Shown here: in pieces, positions 33,301 to 42,232 of the stretch
Position numbering within the stretch: the first letter of the stretch is position 1
Layout of the letters: each line of letters begins with the position of its first letter
Assembly: GCA_023515795.1 (NCBI GenBank)
Contig: JALGPX010000003.1
Coordinates: forward strand, 62,001 to 126,000
Reading direction: 5' to 3'
From: Amoeboaphelidium occidentale
Taxonomy: Eukaryota; Aphelidiomycota; Aphelidea
Length of the DNA: 64,000 bases
Program-made: the position numbers and the translations under genes
The notes under the pieces: model-generated
Database searches by the model: none
The model's input: the letters and a program-made list of their open reading frames with translations, nothing else
What the model was told of the DNA's origin: nothing

Positions 33301-34671
33301 TTTGCGGCGCTCCAGGATGCTTATATGGCTGTCCACAAAGGATCACTGACAGCATATCCAGCAGTTTGTTTTGAATAGTAGGCAACAAAGGAGGAATATG
33401 TTTCGCTAAATCTGTTAAAGCTTGCCTCAAAGACTCGCTCAATCCAACAGTGAACATATAATCCATCAAGTCCTGCATATACTTGCTCAATGCTTGATCA
33501 ACAGCAACTGCAAGCATAGAAATACATTGAAAGACAGGATTCAATTCAGAAGAAATCTTGGATCTCGTTTTGCTAGACAGTACTTCTTTCAATGATGCAG
33601 CTACTGAATCCAAATAAGGACTCATAGATGATGCAACATGTATTGCCATCTTACCAATAGAAACAAAAGCCATGGGCCTATCTTTATCTTTCTTTAACTG
33701 GGCCAATAAGTACACCATACTTTGATGCAAATAATTTGTAATAAACAAGTCAGCGTTGTAACCTGCCATTATAGGAAACAGATACATCACTCCTTTCCTT
33801 ATAATAATGTCTCTACTATCTCTTAACTTCAAGACTGTTTCACAAATCTGAGTATAATAGTCATCCATGAAAGTCCCGCTCTTTTCCAACAAAACTCCAG
33901 TTGCTAGTAATGATCCATGAATAGTCTCAGTAGTGCCACTTTTATAACCTTTTTGAATTTCATCCAAAACCTTTTTCCAGTATTGTGGTCTAAATGAACT
34001 CTCTCTTTGATATATCATTTCCAAACAAGCTTCTAGAGCCTCAGCTGCACTCTCCCTAATGGAGACTTTAGCATCCCTCAAAGCAACCCAAAGCAACTCC
34101 AATATTTGAGGCGCAAAACCATACAGAATGGTTGGAGCACTCGTTGTCAGTTCCTTCAGAACGTAAACTGCCGATTGACGTCTGGTTTCATTACGATCGC
34201 CTTGCAACCATTCTAAAGCACGCTTAACTTCGAACTCGACAAATTCAGCTGTTAAAGCACCACCAGAAGTCGCAAGTTTTCCAAGAGCATGAGCTGCCAA
34301 CTGCATTACTTGAACATCAGGGCCTGGCACTACATTGCGCAAATAGTTTGCAAATCTTGTAATTTTTGTGGCATTCTCTTCGCCCTCAAAATCCAGCAAG
34401 GCCTCTATAGCTAGAATACCCCCAATTCGATCCAAAGAATCATTAGAATGAATAAGTTCAAATATGCGTCTGTTAATGTCATTCATAAACTTTGTGAATG
34501 CTTCACCGGTAAGCTCTCTTGATACAGCTGTGACCTACAACGAAATAAGACTGACACAACTTCTATTAATCTCACATAATGAGTCAATTCTATTCCCGCT
34601 TTCTGGCGAACTTCTTGAGTCTTCCCTGAGCGAAGTTCTTGTAACAATCTACTCAGAGTGTCCTGATCCAT
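27360..34671 (-). CDS. TOR: Target of rapamycin (TOR) protein kinase
   Basis: TOR is the PIKK that controls growth in TORC1 and TORC2. Exon 1 is 34671-34576, exon 2 34534-27401 and exon 3 27365-27360, with introns of 41 and 35 nt, giving 2411 residues. HEAT repeats fill the N-terminal half (IGGILAIEALLDFEGEENAT, FEVKRALEWL). A FAT region follows. An FRB domain lies near 1870-1965 ([20 protein letters not shown]) and keeps the Ser before RLYF that matters for rapamycin-FKBP12 binding. The kinase domain has LKGHEDLRQDERVMQLFGL, GLGDRHPSNLML and HIDFGDCFE. The FATC domain ends CQCYIGWCPF-W: the last Trp and stop come from the 6-nt third exon. The start MDQDTLSRLL was chosen over in-frame upstream codons because it follows a 110-bp gap and fits the family. 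Confidence 0.97.
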
Positions 34672-34781
34672 TTCCACTTTACAGAAAACAAAAAGATATA
34701 GCTCAGCAACACCGTCCCACTTTATAACTCGGGATAAAAACAGTCGCCTCTTCAAGATTACCAACGAAGATGATGTATTTA

Positions 34782-35250
34782 TTAGTATTTATACTTTGTG
34801 GAATAATCTTTTGGAGCTACGACAAGACCTTTACCCTTCCTTGCACCCCGATAAACACATTCCACAATGTCAATAAGTTCTTGCTTATCGTCAAAAGCCC
34901 AATTGATTTTGTTATTGTTACCTGTGCCTAAGTCAACCTAAAAAGATGATTAATTCTGATTTTACGTTAAGCGTTACCATTATGTGCTTATTCCTGTAGA
35001 AGAACATGACGGTACAAGGATCGTATAATTCGTACATTTTGTTGAAGTCTGGGGTCTCAGTTATATCCACAAGATAAACCACCGCAAAGTTCTTCACCCT
35101 CTCCGCGATAGAATAAAGAGTCTGGTCCATGATCATACATTCCGGGTCAAAGTCATGTCCAAATCGTATTATCACGACTCTGTCTTCCTCTGATAATATC
35201 GCCTGGTCCACTTGCCAGCCGTTGGTTAAATGTGGTAAAAAGAAAGACAT
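34782..35250 (-). CDS. DIB1: U5 snRNP 15-kDa protein DIB1/TXNL4A
   Basis: This thioredoxin-fold protein is part of the U4/U6.U5 tri-snRNP and must leave for spliceosome activation. Exon 1 (35250-34978) and exon 2 (34937-34782) join across a 40-nt intron (34977-34938). The product is 142 residues, the family's exact usual length. It reads MSFFLPHLTNGWQVDQAIL, RFGHDFDPECM, YLVDITETPDFNKMYELYDP and FFYRNKHIM before the splice. After it come VDLGTGNNNKINWAF and the tail DYSTKYKY. Near-identity with animal and fungal homologues makes it the best internal check of splice-site calling here. It is 46 bp downstream of INTS11. Confidence 0.97.
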
Positions 35251-35296
35251 AGATAAAAAAAATTGGCAAGAGCTTGCAACATTCTAGCGAGTTCTA

Positions 35297-37330
35297 TTAA
35301 GCTAATAGAGCCATAAGTTGTTGGACTATCTCATCATCAGAAGGTTCCCATGATAGTTTTAGGGAGCCTTTACCCTCATCTTTAGCCATGGTCACGCCAA
35401 CAATAATCGAAGAATCAATTACGATCTGGTTTTCACAGACTTTCACCCTTCCAGGAAATCTCTGCTCAAATGTTTCTTTAAATATGCGGATAAAAGTCTC
35501 GACTAAATCTTCCTGTCCTTGCTGTAGATTCTTTGCATCCTCTGAAACTAAAAAGCTCACGTCTTTCTCAAAAGTAATCCAAGATGATGGGAAGCCTTCT
35601 TCTCTTAACTCCTCAATTGAGACAACTATAATTTTCTAGAAACAATTAAATACATGAATGCCAATTCGAACTACCTCTCCTTGATTTCCTAGCATAACCC
35701 CAGAAAAGGGATGTGCCAGTTTAGCATGTGTTTCTTTGAGTCTTTTGCTNNNNNNNNCCTTAATTTTCTAGAAACAATTAAATACATGAATGCCAATTCG
35801 AATTACCTCTCCTTGATTTCCTAGCATAACCCCAGAAAAGGGATGTGCCAGTTTAGCATGTGTTTCTTTGAGTCTTTTGCTAACCCATTGCTCAAAAGGT
35901 TCTTCTTTGGACTTGTCAAGAACTGGAACAACGCCATCAATAACTCCTTTAGAAATGTAAACATCAGATGAATCTTTAACGGGTATACACAAATTCTCTC
36001 CGTTTTCCGGGAAATAGCAGCCAATGTCAAACATAGAAGTTACTTTTGCTTTCAGAACGCTCATTTTCCTTGCTTCTCCGTGAACAAGAACAACATGTTT
36101 CGGCTCCACTGTTTTAATGAGTTGTAGAATGCCCTTAGAATCTGCGTGTGCACTAAACGATAAATGCTCAACTTTCAGATCAACTTTAATTGAAGTCATC
36201 TTGTCTAATTCGATGAGCTTTTCTCCTGCCAGAACTCTTGCTCCAACAGTTCCTGGAACGCAGTAACCAGGCAGAATAACCATATTCTTTGGATTTGTTG
36301 CCCATTTTTTGAAAACTTCCAAAGAAAACCCAGCGTGCAACATTCCAGGAGACGCAAACAATACCGCAGGGCCAGGCTGGTCGACATATGACATATCAAA
36401 TGGCCTGATATGTTTAAAATCGAACATGTTTCGCGCAGGAAACATCGACTTAAGTTTTTCATTCGTCCAATTAATATACATTCTGTAGTAAGTGTTGGCC
36501 TTTTGCGTCATGCCAGCTGAAAAGTATATCGGAGTTTTGAGGTTCATACGCTCCCAATAAGACTCAATTAAAATGCACAACTCTTGAGCTCTGCCTAAAG
36601 CAAACACTGGGATCAGAACCTTACCTCCGGCCTCAACGCATTCATGAATTTTATGCAGAAAATCCCGCTCTCTGGCTTTCTTTGAATCTCTAACTGTCGT
36701 AGCATAAGTTGTTTCGGTTATCAAAACATCTGGTTTCACATTATCAATCCACGCTGCACCAAGATGTCTGTCTGAAACCATGTTGTAATCACCTGTATAT
36801 ACAACACTCATATTCTTGTATTTTATCAGAAACATGGCAGCTCCTAGAACGTGGCCTGCATAATATGCTTTCAGCTCCAAAGTATCTTCACCAAAGCCAA
36901 CTGTCACGCTTTCATGTAAGCTAACAGTAACAACTTTCGCCATACAATTCTTTATATCATCAGAAGTAAAGAAGTTTATGTCTTTCTGCGCTTGTTGCTG
37001 CATTGTGATCTTGCGATAGTCTTCCAAGAGCAAAGGAACAATTGCTCGTGTTGGTTCCGTCATATAAACAGGACCATCATACCCACACATCTCAGTGAAA
37101 TAAGGCAAAGAGCCACAGTGGTCCAAATGGAAGTGCGATATGATCACACAGTCGATAATCGGAGTAAAGTTGCCAGAGCGTGATATATACGAAAAGTCAG
37201 GGAAGCGTCTGTCATCATCAAAGCCCATGTGCATACCGCAGTCCAGCAAAATATTCTTGTCGCCTAACGAAACCAGAATGCAACTGCGACCGACATCTTG
37301 TCCTGCTCCCAGTGGCGTTATTTGTATCAT
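35297..37330 (-). CDS. INTS11: Integrator complex catalytic subunit 11 (CPSF73-like RNA endonuclease)
   Basis: INTS11 is the metallo-beta-lactamase/beta-CASP endonuclease of Integrator, which cleaves snRNA 3' ends and nascent RNA. Exon 1 (37330-35807) has [26 protein letters not shown] (the HxHxDH zinc site), [20 protein letters not shown], the beta-CASP region and [10 protein letters not shown]. It ends at GNQGE before a 39-nt intron (GTAATT...CTAG). The C-terminal exon (35635-35297) follows, reading [14 protein letters not shown]. About 620 residues result; human has 600. An N gap at 35750-35757 with duplicated 121-bp flanks splits the locus, so the intron is present in both copies. The start lies 37 bp past the RRP40 stop; a longer in-frame start would overlap it. 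It is distinct from CPSF73/Ysh1, which also has HxHxDH. Confidence 0.94.
35629..35881. repeat. Direct 121-bp duplicate around an 8-N gap (probable assembly artefact)
   Basis: Bases 35629-35749 and 35761-35881 are the same segment of INTS11 (end of exon 1 plus the intron). One visible change (C/T) falls at the fourth base of the intron. Ns at 35750-35757 separate them. The protein family needs one copy. Two unmerged contig ends from differing haplotypes explain it. Confidence 0.85.
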
Positions 37331-37367
37331 CAACGATGTGGTAAAAAAATCTTTACACGTTTTAACT

Positions 37368-38072
37368 CTATTCGATATCAAAGTGCTGCTTCCACTTCCG
37401 GAAAAGAGATAAAATTATATCTTCTGTCACTTCCTTCTGTTTCGAAAGATCCTCAAGTGTTCTGGCCAAGATCACGGTTGTCTTACATGATGCAGTTTTA
37501 ACCCACAACCTTCCGTTAACGCCTATTGCAACTTCATATGGCATTTCTTTTCCAATGAACTTCAACGCAGTCTTATCGGTTAGGAGCGCTCGTGTGAAAT
37601 GAATAGGTAACTCAACAAGTAGACCTCCATTCAACTGACCAAATCCTTCTGCCCTTCTGGACTGCTCATTAACACAAGATACGGTAACGTGCGCTCTTGA
37701 ATGCGACACTAAATTGGCGTATACAAGATCTCCTATGTGAAGCATTGGGCGATTTCTTCTGGTCGCATTCTCAAATGATAACACATTCAACTGCGCTGAG
37801 CATATCCCATTGATATCCACAGAATAGAATTCCTGGTTGGCGTTTGTTATTATACCTATGACAGAATCACCTGATTTAGGCGTGTATTTCTTATCCAGAG
37901 TTAATAGAGACAATTTGCTTTTTGATGTGGTGACCTCTGAATTAATGCGACCAGGTTTAATGGCAATTATATCTTCTCCTTCTAATGCGACACCATTTCC
38001 AAGTATAATTGCGCGCTCTGTATCCTCTTCCATAGAGGGCAAAGGCAAAGTGTCTCCTGGTAATAAAATCAT
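37368..38072 (-). CDS. RRP40: Exosome complex cap subunit RRP40 (EXOSC3)
   Basis: RRP40 is one of the three S1/KH cap proteins of the RNA exosome, guiding RNA into the core for 3'-5' processing. The 234-residue protein starts [12 protein letters not shown]. It has an N-terminal domain, then the S1 region ([35 protein letters not shown]) and the KH region with the GxNG signature [12 protein letters not shown]. These match EXOSC3 in order and spacing. It is 21 bp downstream of the PP2C-like gene and 37 bp upstream of INTS11, all on one strand. No intron is needed. Confidence 0.93.
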   Translation of the reverse strand: MILLPGDTLPLPSMEEDTERAIILGNGVALEGEDIIAIKPGRINSEVTTSKSKLSLLTLDKKYTPKSGDSVIGIITNANQEFYSVDINGICSAQLNVLSFENATRRNRPMLHIGDLVYANLVSHSRAHVTVSCVNEQSRRAEGFGQLNGGLLVELPIHFTRALLTDKTALKFIGKEMPYEVAIGVNGRLWVKTASCKTTVILARTLEDLSKQKEVTEDIILSLFRKWKQHFDIE

Positions 38073-38093
38073 GTATCACTTCTCAAAAATCGT

Positions 38094-39185
38094 TTATTCT
38101 GAGTGTATGAAATAAGCGCATACAAAACTAAAATCATCATGTGCTGCTTCATCTCTCTCGAATGCTGCTTCCAAGTTGTCTTGGTCCAGCTCATCTGTGA
38201 TCATGTTGCCTCCATCGGTGTATGCAGCAATCCATTTCACATCCTTTACGCTATGAACAGAAACAAAAGGCACTCGTTCAAGCATATCGTGCAATAAAGG
38301 TTTGACTTTTCCACTTGATACAAATTCGTGCGTCCATTTACTTCTGATTTTGTCATCAGCAGTAAATGAAACGTAGTTTGAAACCAGCTGATCTTCTTCT
38401 TTTGTCGCATTACCATGGTGTTTGGCTATCATTGCAGCAAATACATCTTTGTCATCAACAAAATCACCAATAGAACCATATGGCCTTAGGCCTGACACAC
38501 CAATTCTGTTCTTTGGGCCTTGCGTATTAATTTGTTCGTAGCTTAGTTCGTGTGATGAATTGAAGATTACATTATTTTCCATCATTTGTTCGATGTCTCT
38601 GGAGTTTAAGCAATCCATATGATGCAACGGTAATTGTTTACTTAGGCCATTGACAAATAGTGCCACGCGACAGTCTCCTAAAGTTGCAGCTGCGACATGA
38701 TCTTTGGTGATCAGGACAAAAGACACGCAAGCTCCGCCGACAAACAGATTGCCTCTGTCTTCCATTTCTTTGCGTAGCTCATGACCGTGTTCAGATTTTA
38801 AAGCTTCGTGTATTGTCTGGGGAACTTGTTTGCAAGCTTCAAGGATTTCTTGTTCTGAAACGGAATCAGCAGGGCTTTCCATAATTTTACACAGTTCATA
38901 ACACACGACAAATGGCAGGACCTTTTGAATGTATGAAGGAATAAAACTGGTGCTATGCCCATCAATTACAGCAAGCAAGGCGACTTTAGGATGCTTGTGA
39001 ACAAAATTTGCGATATCGTTTTCCATGTGCAGCATACTGGTTGGCAAAATGTCTCTGTGATCATACCAATGCTGGATAGCGTACTTAATAACATCATTAA
39101 AGTGTAAGTTTCTGTCTTCGCCTTTTACTTGAACTTCCCCGTTTGCAATTTTGATACCGAATTCCCGGAACGGAGTGATTGTCAT
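38094..39185 (-). CDS. Divergent PP2C-family (PPM) protein phosphatase
   Basis: PPM phosphatases are metal-dependent Ser/Thr phosphatases. This 363-residue protein shows the PP2C order of motifs: LLAVIDGH near 78 (canonical VxDGHGG), GGACVSFVLI with AATLGDCRVALF near 155-185, LRPYGSIGDF near 235 (canonical LxxSRAxGD), YTDGG near 330 and DDFSFVCAYF near the end (canonical DNxT). The metal-binding aspartates of DGH, TDG and DD appear kept, but the glycines after DGH and the Trp-Asp after the third motif are missing. Activity is therefore uncertain. The start is divergent from a small ORF gene with 46 bp between. Substrate unknown. Confidence 0.75.
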   Translation of the reverse strand: MTITPFREFGIKIANGEVQVKGEDRNLHFNDVIKYAIQHWYDHRDILPTSMLHMENDIANFVHKHPKVALLAVIDGHSTSFIPSYIQKVLPFVVCYELCKIMESPADSVSEQEILEACKQVPQTIHEALKSEHGHELRKEMEDRGNLFVGGACVSFVLITKDHVAAATLGDCRVALFVNGLSKQLPLHHMDCLNSRDIEQMMENNVIFNSSHELSYEQINTQGPKNRIGVSGLRPYGSIGDFVDDKDVFAAMIAKHHGNATKEEDQLVSNYVSFTADDKIRSKWTHEFVSSGKVKPLLHDMLERVPFVSVHSVKDVKWIAAYTDGGNMITDELDQDNLEAAFERDEAAHDDFSFVCAYFIHSE

Positions 39186-39231
39186 TTATGAAACCGCGAA
39201 AATCTCGACACAAACATTTCAAAACGCAAAA

Positions 39232-39456
39232 ATGAATTTCAACAGCACAAAATATGAGAGCTTAGATATACATGAGCACATGCATATTCGTTACAAGGCT
39301 CACGATAGCACTGTAAAGACTGGAATCATTCAGAAAATCTGCATAGATTCTGAGGACCATGCTGAAGATGATGTATTTTGTGTAATCCTTGACGATGATA
39401 ATGCAAATGTTGAGTCGCACCACTTTAACAGCATAATTGAGGTGCTGGGAGATTAA
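39232..39456 (+). CDS. Small acidic protein of unknown function
   Basis: This 74-residue ORF starts MNFNSTKYESLD and ends IIEVLGD. It is rich in Asp, Glu and His. It reads as a run of beta-strands (HIRYKAHD, TGIIQKICID, VFCVILDDDN), compatible with a small SH3/Tudor-like barrel, but I recognise no family. Evidence that it is real: a proper ATG, position between two well-spaced genes, and no opposing gene for its length. Expression data would be needed for certainty. Confidence 0.5.
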   Translation: MNFNSTKYESLDIHEHMHIRYKAHDSTVKTGIIQKICIDSEDHAEDDVFCVILDDDNANVESHHFNSIIEVLGD

Positions 39457-39522
39457 AATGTAATAGATTTAGTTAAAATTCTACCAGCTTACGGCTAGTT
39501 TGACGGTATGAGCTACCACGTC

Positions 39523-41205
39523 CTAAGGCTTGTTCAATCGATTGAAATGCTTGCTGCATAGCTCTCTGCAAGCTTCAACTTCATTTGAGTCCTTGCTTTC
39601 TCCCAAGTAGTGGATAAGTCGTGGAGCATCGATTTCTTGCTCTATTCTGATCAGCTGCTCTAACGGGCCAATCTCACGAATATTAGTGAAAGGATTCATA
39701 AAATATTGTGTCTTGAAGTCAACCATTCTTCTCTTGCAAAATCTATGAACTACTTCCAGCGTTTCAACTGATTCTGCATTTATATTCGCGCTCAAATCGA
39801 TCAAGTAATATTCAACAAAATATTCTGCGAGTTGTTTCAGGCATGTGTAATCTGCTCTTGCGGTAGCCTCAAAAATGTTGATGACAAGCTTTGGGACATT
39901 TGCGGATCGAACTTGGCTTGAGATTAGTCCGTATGCCAAATGCCAATCGGGCGGTTCTTCCGCTAGATTCGAACAGAATTGTTCAAACGCTTTTGAAGGA
40001 CCTAAGCTAAGCCAAGCACCGTTACTGAACACTGGAATTAAAAACTTTAGAACAAGCGTTAATTTCTGAACAGATTTTGCGTGATAACAAGCCTGTAGAA
40101 GTAACATTTTCATGTGCTTTGTGTTCAATCCGCCTCTCCTTTCACAATGATTAAACCACAAAGTCAGCATTCCTGAATTATCTTCAACAACGCCAAGAAA
40201 AGTTGCAATATGGCTTAGGGTGTCTTCATCCAGGATAAGGTTGTTTTCATCAAGCTGCTCAAGCAGATATTGAAATTCTCTTTCGACACCTCTAAATCGA
40301 ACGACGAATTCAAAAGCTTTCAGAAGAATATCAGATCTTGGAAACTTAAGTTCGGTGCATGCGTTCTCGACGAGGTATTGAAAATTTCTGTCTTCAATGG
40401 TAACTCCACAACTATCGAGCCCGATAAGCAATAATCCGGAGAATTTCTTGTACAATTCATCATCTAATGAGACAACCATAAACAGATGATAATAAGCTCT
40501 AGTGCATAAAACTCCACTTGAAACAGCGTTGTAAAGGCCGTCATAAACCAAATCCTGATCAGAACAATCAATGAACCATTCAACTTGCTTGTTCATTGAC
40601 ACAATCAAGCGATCTTTTCGTGTATCGTTAGCATGCCGAAACAAATCCAATATCCTTACGAGACCGCTGTATATTTCATTCTTATTAACAATCTTCCGAT
40701 ATACTAATCGCAAGAATCTCAGATTGCAAACGTCTTGCGCTCTCTGAATGACGTTTTGGAGCAAAAAGCATTTAACTCTCACCGGTATATTCACGCTGTT
40801 GATCAACTCCATTACTTCGATAACGATATCATTGAATACTTTGCGTAAACAGAAGGTCACAAATGTATTGAGCCAGAGTGGAAGCTCAGTTTCCTCGCCA
40901 ATTAATCGCACAATAGCCTCGCCAGAAACTCTGTCATAATTATTAAACTTCCAATACTCTGCCAAAAATCTTTTTAATAATAATGGATTATTTTCATAAT
41001 GATGCTTAAAAGGGTTTTGAAACTGATCAAGCAATCCATGCTCCACATGCCACCGGAATACAAAGCTCACATCATACAGACACAGGAACAGTCTGCCTTT
41101 ACTTCTTATCAATGATATCATATCTTTCCGATCATCCAGGAACATGCAAATGTGCTGCACCAACTCTATAGGAAGATTTTCAAAAGTCGTCACCGCAGCA
41201 GTCAT
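39523..41205 (-). CDS. F-box protein of unknown target
   Basis: The 560-residue protein has an N-terminal F-box (about residues 8-50: FENLPIELVQHICMFLDD), the Skp1-binding part of SCF ubiquitin ligases. The remainder is predicted to be mostly helical, with Leu-rich pairs and no WD40, LRR or Kelch signature that I can see. It resembles a helical-repeat substrate-binding region. It is 19 bp downstream of the POP7-like gene on the same strand and ends 66 bp from the small acidic gene. The F-box is the only firm domain; the target cannot be guessed. Confidence 0.65.
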   Translation of the reverse strand: MTAAVTTFENLPIELVQHICMFLDDRKDMISLIRSKGRLFLCLYDVSFVFRWHVEHGLLDQFQNPFKHHYENNPLLLKRFLAEYWKFNNYDRVSGEAIVRLIGEETELPLWLNTFVTFCLRKVFNDIVIEVMELINSVNIPVRVKCFLLQNVIQRAQDVCNLRFLRLVYRKIVNKNEIYSGLVRILDLFRHANDTRKDRLIVSMNKQVEWFIDCSDQDLVYDGLYNAVSSGVLCTRAYYHLFMVVSLDDELYKKFSGLLLIGLDSCGVTIEDRNFQYLVENACTELKFPRSDILLKAFEFVVRFRGVEREFQYLLEQLDENNLILDEDTLSHIATFLGVVEDNSGMLTLWFNHCERRGGLNTKHMKMLLLQACYHAKSVQKLTLVLKFLIPVFSNGAWLSLGPSKAFEQFCSNLAEEPPDWHLAYGLISSQVRSANVPKLVINIFEATARADYTCLKQLAEYFVEYYLIDLSANINAESVETLEVVHRFCKRRMVDFKTQYFMNPFTNIREIGPLEQLIRIEQEIDAPRLIHYLGESKDSNEVEACRELCSKHFNRLNKP

Positions 41206-41224
41206 TGAAAGTATGAAAAAGAAT

Positions 41225-41752
41225 TCATATTCTATTTATCCTAATATGAATACATGAAACAGATCGATTAGCACCAGAGCGTTCTCCATTTTGTATGTTA
41301 TCAATAGTATCCTGCATATTCTCCGTTGAGGTCGTGATGTTTCCGATTGATACTTCCTGTGGATATTTTGTCTTGAGCTCCAAAGCAATCTGCACCGCTT
41401 CGTGTGCAGCAAGGCCTAGACCATGCACTATTACGTGGTCATACTCTGAACTATCATTATCGCGTTTCCTGTCTAGCGAAGAAGGTAGAACACTATTTCC
41501 TGTGCGATACGCAGTCTCCAAGTCAGATATCGCCAGCCTTTCCCTGCCCTGTTTCTTAAATGACGGAATAAGAAAACTTATAATCCTTTTTATCATTGTT
41601 TTACGGAATGTTCCCTTTCGGACATAAAATTGGTTGCTCTGCTCTGCTGTTTCCTCTCGCTTCCTCTTCGACATGCGCCTCACGGTGACTTCACTGCAGC
41701 TGGGCACGTTCGCGAATATATCAACTGCATCTTTCTTATCTATAGCTTCCAT
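41225..41752 (-). CDS. POP7: RNase P/MRP subunit POP7 (RPP20), Alba-like
   Basis: POP7/RPP20 pairs with POP6/RPP25 on the P3 arm of RNase P and RNase MRP RNA. The Alba-type core is visible: basic strand FYVRKGTFRKTMIKRI, then VIVHGLGLAAHEAVQIALEL (HGLG with a following helix), SIGNITTST and the closing strand CIHIRINRI. Compared with family members there is an insertion of about 30 polar residues before HGLG. The start is uncertain. ATG at 41752 (MEAIDKKDAV) is used because the longer frame to 41836 crosses a homopolymer that differs by one base in the duplicate copy; ATG at 41674 (MSKRKREE) is also possible. Confidence 0.75.
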   Translation of the reverse strand: MEAIDKKDAVDIFANVPSCSEVTVRRMSKRKREETAEQSNQFYVRKGTFRKTMIKRIISFLIPSFKKQGRERLAISDLETAYRTGNSVLPSSLDRKRDNDSSEYDHVIVHGLGLAAHEAVQIALELKTKYPQEVSIGNITTSTENMQDTIDNIQNGERSGANRSVSCIHIRINRI

Positions 41753-42232
41753 TCTTAGAGTTTCTTGTCCGTGAAGAACAGTTTGCAAAAAGATTCTTGA
41801 TTGGGTTTCGAAATGCTCAAGCTGAAGATTGCGCACAAATGCTAATTAGAATACACATCGCCGCGTTAAAGCTCTTGTCAAAAGGGCTATTTATTTACTT
41901 GAGAATCTTCATGCTGCGACACCGAGATGATCTCTCAAACCTTCTGAAGTAATCCATTCCATTGCTCTNGTTCGCGAATATATCAACTGCATCTTTCTTA
42001 TCTATAGCTTCCATTCTTAGAGTTTCTTGTCCGTGAAGAACAGTTTGCAAAAAAAATTCTTGATCGGGTTTCGAAATGCTCAAGCTGAAGATTGCGCACA
42101 AATGCTAATTAGAATACATATCGCCGCGTTAAAGCTCTTGTCAAAAAGGCTTATTTATTTACTTGAGAATCTTCATGCTGCGACACCGAGATGATCTCTC
42201 AAACCTTCTGAAGTAATCCATTCCATTGCTCT
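41708..42232. repeat. Direct duplicate of about 262 bp around a single N (probable assembly artefact)
   Basis: Bases 41708-41968 and 41970-42232 are the same sequence separated by one N. They cover the 5' end of the POP7-like gene, the intergenic region and the last codons of the hydrolase gene. The copies differ by at least two 1-base indels and a few substitutions, more than in the two coding duplicates. This fits unmerged haplotype contigs; a true tandem duplication would carry a second hydrolase 3' end. Confidence 0.8.

Noticed and set aside
35761..35830. An 18-nt intron in INTS11 (GTATTTAATTGTTTCTAG), which also removes an in-frame stop
   Set aside because: A 39-nt intron starting at an upstream GTAATT uses the same 3' site, is phase 0, fits the size of other introns, and places the allelic C/T change in non-coding sequence.
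41753..41836. N-terminal extension of the POP7-like protein starting at 41836
   Set aside because: The reading frame is broken by a one-base homopolymer difference in the duplicate copy, and the extension matches nothing in the family.
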